Of a stretch of DNA of 34,658 nt, positions 31,907 to 34,658 are shown piece after piece. Position 1 is the first letter of the stretch; each line of letters opens with the position of its first letter. The stretch is from contig CAZKVH010000017.1 of assembly GCA_964556165.1 (NCBI GenBank), positions 1 through 34,658 of the forward strand, read 5' to 3'. A model generated the notes under the pieces. The model did no database searches, was not told where the DNA came from, and was given only the letters and a program-made list of their open reading frames with translations. Source of the DNA: JAQVEM01 sp964556165 (GTDB taxonomy: Bacteria > Actinomycetota > Humimicrobiia > Humimicrobiales > Humimicrobiaceae). A program made the position numbers and the translations under genes.

Positions 31907-31945
31907 GGTTAAAAAAGAGTTAAATTAATATTAAAAAAATGTTAA
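31907..31945 (-). promoter_or_regulatory. PHO box upstream of pstS
   Basis: Reading the minus strand, four hexamers TTAACA, TTAATA, TTAACT and TTAACC follow one another at 11-base intervals (five bases between each). This is the direct-repeat pattern bound by PhoP/PhoB dimers. The first repeat overlaps the phoB stop codon. A possible -10 element (TG-C-TAATAT, 31889-31881) lies downstream. Confidence 0.85.
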
Positions 31946-32661
31946 GAACCGTTCGTAATCTTATATCCGTAACCATGTACCGTATGTATGAATCTTTTGC
32001 CGAATTTTTTATAATCCATCTTCTCTCTTATTCTTCTTATATGAACATCAAGAGTTCTCGTATCCCCGTAATAATCCTCTCCCCACACTTTTTCTATCAA
32101 TTCCATGCGGGGAACCAGGTTATTGAGGTTTTTTAATAAATTTAATACAATCTGATATTCTTTTGGGTTAAGGTTAATCTTATTTTCACCAAGGAAAACC
32201 TCGTGTTTTACCTCATCGACCAACAGTTTTACTTCATCAAAATCAAAATCTCCCCTGAAAGGCACTTCCGCGCCATAATGAATAACTCCATTAATTCTTC
32301 TAAATACATTTTTTACCCTGGCAAGCAGTTCCCTTATCCCGAAGGGCTTGACTATATAATCATCCGCACCCAGTTCCAGCCCCAGAACTTTATCAAGCTC
32401 CTCACTTTTAGCGCTCAGTATTATCACCGGGATATCCGCTTTCTTCTTGATTTCCCTGCAGATATCAAGCCCTTCCATGTCAGGAAGCATTAAATCAAGA
32501 ATTACAAGGTCAGGCTTAATTTGATTTAATTCATCTAAAAAGCTTCTGCCATCCTCGAAACTTTTAACTCTGTAACCATCCCTTACAAGATTATGTTCCA
32601 GAATTTCACGAATATTATCTTCATCATCAACTACATAAATTAGCTTTTTATTCTTTTCCAT
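31942..32661 (-). CDS. phoB: Phosphate response regulator PhoB
   Basis: A 239-residue OmpR/PhoB response regulator. The receiver domain has acidic residues VDDED, the phosphoacceptor Asp56 in LVILDLMLPDMEG, and Lys of the IVKPF motif. The C-terminal winged helix is recognisable from the NLNPKEYQIVLNLLK and DVHIRRIREKMD blocks. It should bind the PHO box directly downstream and control pstS. It lies 18 bases after phoR. Confidence 0.94.
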   Translation of the reverse strand: MEKNKKLIYVVDDEDNIREILEHNLVRDGYRVKSFEDGRSFLDELNQIKPDLVILDLMLPDMEGLDICREIKKKADIPVIILSAKSEELDKVLGLELGADDYIVKPFGIRELLARVKNVFRRINGVIHYGAEVPFRGDFDFDEVKLLVDEVKHEVFLGENKINLNPKEYQIVLNLLKNLNNLVPRMELIEKVWGEDYYGDTRTLDVHIRRIREKMDYKKFGKRFIHTVHGYGYKITNGS

Positions 32662-32679
32662 CTTTTAAATAAAATACTA

Positions 32680-33984
32680 TTACTTTTTAGGCATCCTTAT
32701 CTCGAATAAAGTTTCTTTTCCCGGGACGCTATGGACTTCTATCTTCCCTCCGTGCAAATCTACTGTGTGCTTCACAATAGAAAGCCCCAGACCCGACCCA
32801 ATCTGCCTTGAAGACTTTGAGCCCTGCCCCCGGTAGAATCTCTGGAAAATATAAGGCAGTTCATCTTTATTTATACCTCTTCCATTATCGCTAAACTTAA
32901 GAATTACATCACTATTGCTTTCGCTTAAATCTACTTTTATTTCCGTGCCTCTACCCCCGTAAAATATCGAATTTTCAATTATGTTCCTTACCATCTGGTT
33001 AAAAAGCTCTTCATCGGTCTTATAATCAATAACTTTACTGCCGTAATTAAACTTGATTTGAATACCATTCTTCTCTGCAAGAAAATTAAGGGATTTTATA
33101 GTTTCCTTTATTAAATCAATAAGATTGTGCTTTCTTTCAAAAAGAACATTTCGCTTAAACTCGATATTTGACAGGTTTAAAACATCCTTAATCAAAAAAT
33201 TAAGCCTTTCTACCTCCTCAAGGCTCTTCTGCAGATATTCCTGAATCTTCTTTTTGCTTATTGTCCTGTCATCTAAAATAGTATCGATATATCCCCTTAT
33301 AGAGGTAAGGGGTGTTCTCATCTCGTGAGATATGTTGGCTACAAAATGGCTTCTTAACCTTGAAAATTCCACTTCCTGCGTAACATTCTCAAACAGGACA
33401 AGGAGTTTTATGTTTTTTACCCTGTCTGGCTTACTGCCGGAATCACTCGTTATCGGTATGATTTCTACGAGAAAATACCTGTCTTCATCCCCATAAAAGG
33501 TAATGTTCTCCCTGCTGTTTTTTAAATAATTAAAAGCTCTGCCTATTAGTTTTTCAAGTTTTTCATTCTTAAAAACAAATGCTGTCTTTCTACCTGTAAC
33601 TTCTTCCTTCTTCAAGTAAAATGAGTTTAAAAGGCTCTCATTAATTCTATATATCTCTCTATTTTCATCAACTATTAAAGCTCCAGGTCCTATGCTATTA
33701 AGAATCGAGTCTACAAGCTTTGCCTCATCTTCGACTGCAGCCCTGAACATTTCAAGCAAATTCTCTGTATCTTTAATAAACAAATCTTCCCCGGTTTCTT
33801 CTTTTGCGGAATTATAAAAAGAAACTTTATTCTTTAAAAAGTTCTTATTAGAATTTAGCAACTCATTTATCTCAAGCAAAATATTATTTCTCTTCCTGAT
33901 ATTTATGACCAGAAGAGAAGAAAGCACAGCCAGAAGAACAATTATCAGTATGGAAAAGTACAACAGCACTTGCATTAATAACAT
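32680..33984 (-). CDS. phoR: Phosphate sensor kinase PhoR
   Basis: A membrane histidine kinase with one N-terminal helix (MQVLLYFSILIIVLLAVLSS), a linker, a PAS domain (ILNSIGPGALIVDENREIYR), HisKA with the phosphorylated His in FVANISHEMRTPLTSI (about residue 220 from this start), and an HATPase domain (NIIENSIFYGG, FSDNGRGI, GSGLGLSIV). The frame extends to 34035, but an extended -10 promoter at 34024-34032 would start transcription inside that extension. The ATG at 33984 is therefore more likely, giving 434 residues. Only one membrane helix, so it probably senses phosphate through PstCA-PhoU. It precedes phoB. Confidence 0.92.
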   Translation of the reverse strand: MLLMQVLLYFSILIIVLLAVLSSLLVINIRKRNNILLEINELLNSNKNFLKNKVSFYNSAKEETGEDLFIKDTENLLEMFRAAVEDEAKLVDSILNSIGPGALIVDENREIYRINESLLNSFYLKKEEVTGRKTAFVFKNEKLEKLIGRAFNYLKNSRENITFYGDEDRYFLVEIIPITSDSGSKPDRVKNIKLLVLFENVTQEVEFSRLRSHFVANISHEMRTPLTSIRGYIDTILDDRTISKKKIQEYLQKSLEEVERLNFLIKDVLNLSNIEFKRNVLFERKHNLIDLIKETIKSLNFLAEKNGIQIKFNYGSKVIDYKTDEELFNQMVRNIIENSIFYGGRGTEIKVDLSESNSDVILKFSDNGRGINKDELPYIFQRFYRGQGSKSSRQIGSGLGLSIVKHTVDLHGGKIEVHSVPGKETLFEIRMPKK

Positions 33985-34023
33985 TTCATCCAGACTTCCA
34001 AATAACAATACAATTCTTAAAAA

Positions 34024-34032
34024 ATTATAGCA
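34024..34032 (-). promoter_or_regulatory. Extended -10 promoter of phoR-phoB
   Basis: TG-C-TATAAT on the minus strand, the same form as upstream of rsmI. It would place the transcript start near 34017, inside the longer phoR frame. Confidence 0.55.
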
Positions 34033-34231
34033 CATGCGATTTCTTTTAAATACCCTGCAATAGCCCGTTAAAAATGTAATTAAAACAAATATTCCGCAGG
34101 TTAATGTAAATCAAAATAAAAGTCACATTTAACTTCTGGGTTTACTATAGATTGAAAGGAATTTGGAGGATTTTTTAAAGAATCAAACTTACCGGAAAAT
34201 TCATTATCTTTTCATCACACTTTTAAAAAAC

Positions 34232-34307
34232 TGGTGGCGAGACGCAGAATCGAACTGCGGACACATGGATTTTCAGTCCACTGCTCTACCAACTGAGCTA
34301 TCTCGCC
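34232..34307 (-). tRNA. tRNA-Phe (GAA anticodon)
   Basis: A 76-base cloverleaf with encoded CCA. The acceptor GGCGAGA pairs with TCTCGCC, the anticodon loop CTGAAAA has GAA at 34274-34272, and the T-arm carries GTTCGATTC. Last of five tRNAs in transcription order. Confidence 0.96.
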
Positions 34308-34323
34308 AACCTGTAATCAAGAC

Positions 34324-34400
34324 TGGCGGAGCTGACGGGATTTGAACCCGCGATCTCATGCGTGACAGGCATGTGTCCTAAACCGCTAGACGACAGCTCC
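34324..34400 (-). tRNA. tRNA-Asp (GTC anticodon)
   Basis: A 77-base cloverleaf with encoded CCA. The acceptor GGAGCTG pairs with CAGCTCC, the anticodon stem is CATGC/GCATG with GTC at 34366-34364, and the T-loop is GTTCAAATC. Confidence 0.96.
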
Positions 34401-34417
34401 GCACTACTATCAATCTA

Positions 34418-34493
34418 TGGTGGGCGTTGCAGGGATTGAACCTGCGACCCCCTGCTTGTAAGGCAGGTGCTCTCCCAGCTGAGCTAAACGCCC
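34418..34493 (-). tRNA. tRNA-Val (TAC anticodon)
   Basis: A 76-base cloverleaf with encoded CCA. The acceptor GGGCGTT pairs with AACGCCC, and the anticodon stem is CCTGC/GCAGG with TAC at 34460-34458. Confidence 0.96.
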
Positions 34494-34501
34494 ATTTCTT
34501 A

Positions 34502-34576
34502 TGGTAGCCTGTAGGAGAATCGAACTCCTGTTGGTAGGTTGAAAACCTACTGTCCTAACCCCTAGACGAACAGGCC
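34502..34576 (-). tRNA. tRNA-Glu (TTC anticodon)
   Basis: A 75-base cloverleaf with encoded CCA. The acceptor GGCCTGT pairs with ACAGGCT (one G-U), and the anticodon stem is GTAGG/CCTAC with TTC at 34543-34541. Confidence 0.95.
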
Positions 34577-34582
34577 TCAAAT

Positions 34583-34658
34583 TGGTGAGCCGTGAAGGGA
34601 TCGAACCTTCGACACCCGGATTAAAAGTCCGGTGCTCTACCTACTGAGCTAACGGCCC
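34583..34658 (-). tRNA. tRNA-Lys (TTT anticodon), ends at window edge
   Basis: A 76-base cloverleaf with encoded CCA. The acceptor GGGCCGT pairs with ACGGCTC (one G-U), and the anticodon stem is CCGGA/TCCGG with TTT at 34625-34623. Its 5' base is the last base of the window, so the tRNA is complete. More tRNAs may lie beyond. Confidence 0.94.

Noticed and set aside
34163..34345. 60-codon plus-strand frame
   Set aside because: Runs antisense through tRNA-Phe and into tRNA-Asp; the SNCGHMDFQSTALPTELS string is the familiar false protein made by reading through tRNA genes.
1..34658. CRISPR arrays, rRNA genes, insertion sequences, integrases or phage genes
   Set aside because: None seen: no regularly spaced repeats, no transposase or integrase motifs and no rRNA sequence.

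Overview
The window is AT-rich bacterial DNA and looks like a draft or metagenome-assembled contig, because one run of 100 N cuts through pstA. Start codons include many TTG and GTG. The PHO-box half-sites follow the TTAACA type known from Gram-positive bacteria, and the order rsmI-metG-tatD-rsmA-ispE resembles low-GC Gram-positive or deep-branching actinobacterial genomes. A biotin-dependent, sodium-pumping oxaloacetate decarboxylase suggests a fermentative anaerobe. I cannot name a phylum from the sequence alone.

Left part (1-7.5 kb, mostly + strand): the 3' part of a secreted PKD-domain protein; a DUF4332 helix-hairpin-helix protein; an ABC exporter half-transporter; an alpha/beta hydrolase; the 5' stub of a YchF-like GTPase followed at once by a ribbon-helix-helix/PIN toxin-antitoxin pair; a PNPOx-like flavoprotein; and an MFS transporter.

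Middle (7.6-11.5 kb, - strand): a compact operon birA-oadG-oadA-oadB, which pairs a biotin-protein ligase with the membrane decarboxylase that carries the biotin.

Accessory, decaying stretch (11.5-19.4 kb): a CPBP-family membrane protein that has lost the EExxxR region, a broken XRE regulator, a PadR/DUF2812 pair with a palindromic promoter, a DUF1295 membrane enzyme, a lipoprotein that joins a seven-bladed beta-propeller to an OmpA-like domain, a tiny unlisted two-helix membrane protein, a 293-residue protein with an amphipathic helical domain and four membrane helices, a glycosyltransferase relic and a flavodoxin-like protein. Short interspersed repeats, apparently degraded coding DNA, lie between these genes.

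Right part (19.4-34.7 kb, mainly - strand): an ABC-2 transporter pair, tRNA-Gln, and the housekeeping operon rsmI-metG-tatD-rsmA-ispE, where rsmI appears to lack any canonical start codon. Next come a + strand potassium channel with an RCK domain and the phosphate regulon phoR-phoB-pstS-pstC-pstA-phoU. That regulon has a clear four-repeat PHO box before pstS and a terminator-like hairpin after pstS, but no pstB. A five-tRNA array (Lys, Glu, Val, Asp, Phe in transcription order) closes the window.

I did not find a wholly new defence or mobile system. The most unusual items are the rsmI start, the pst operon without its ATPase gene, the propeller-OmpA lipoprotein, the truncated ychF next to a toxin-antitoxin pair, and the 74-base repeat pair that looks like protein-coding relics.
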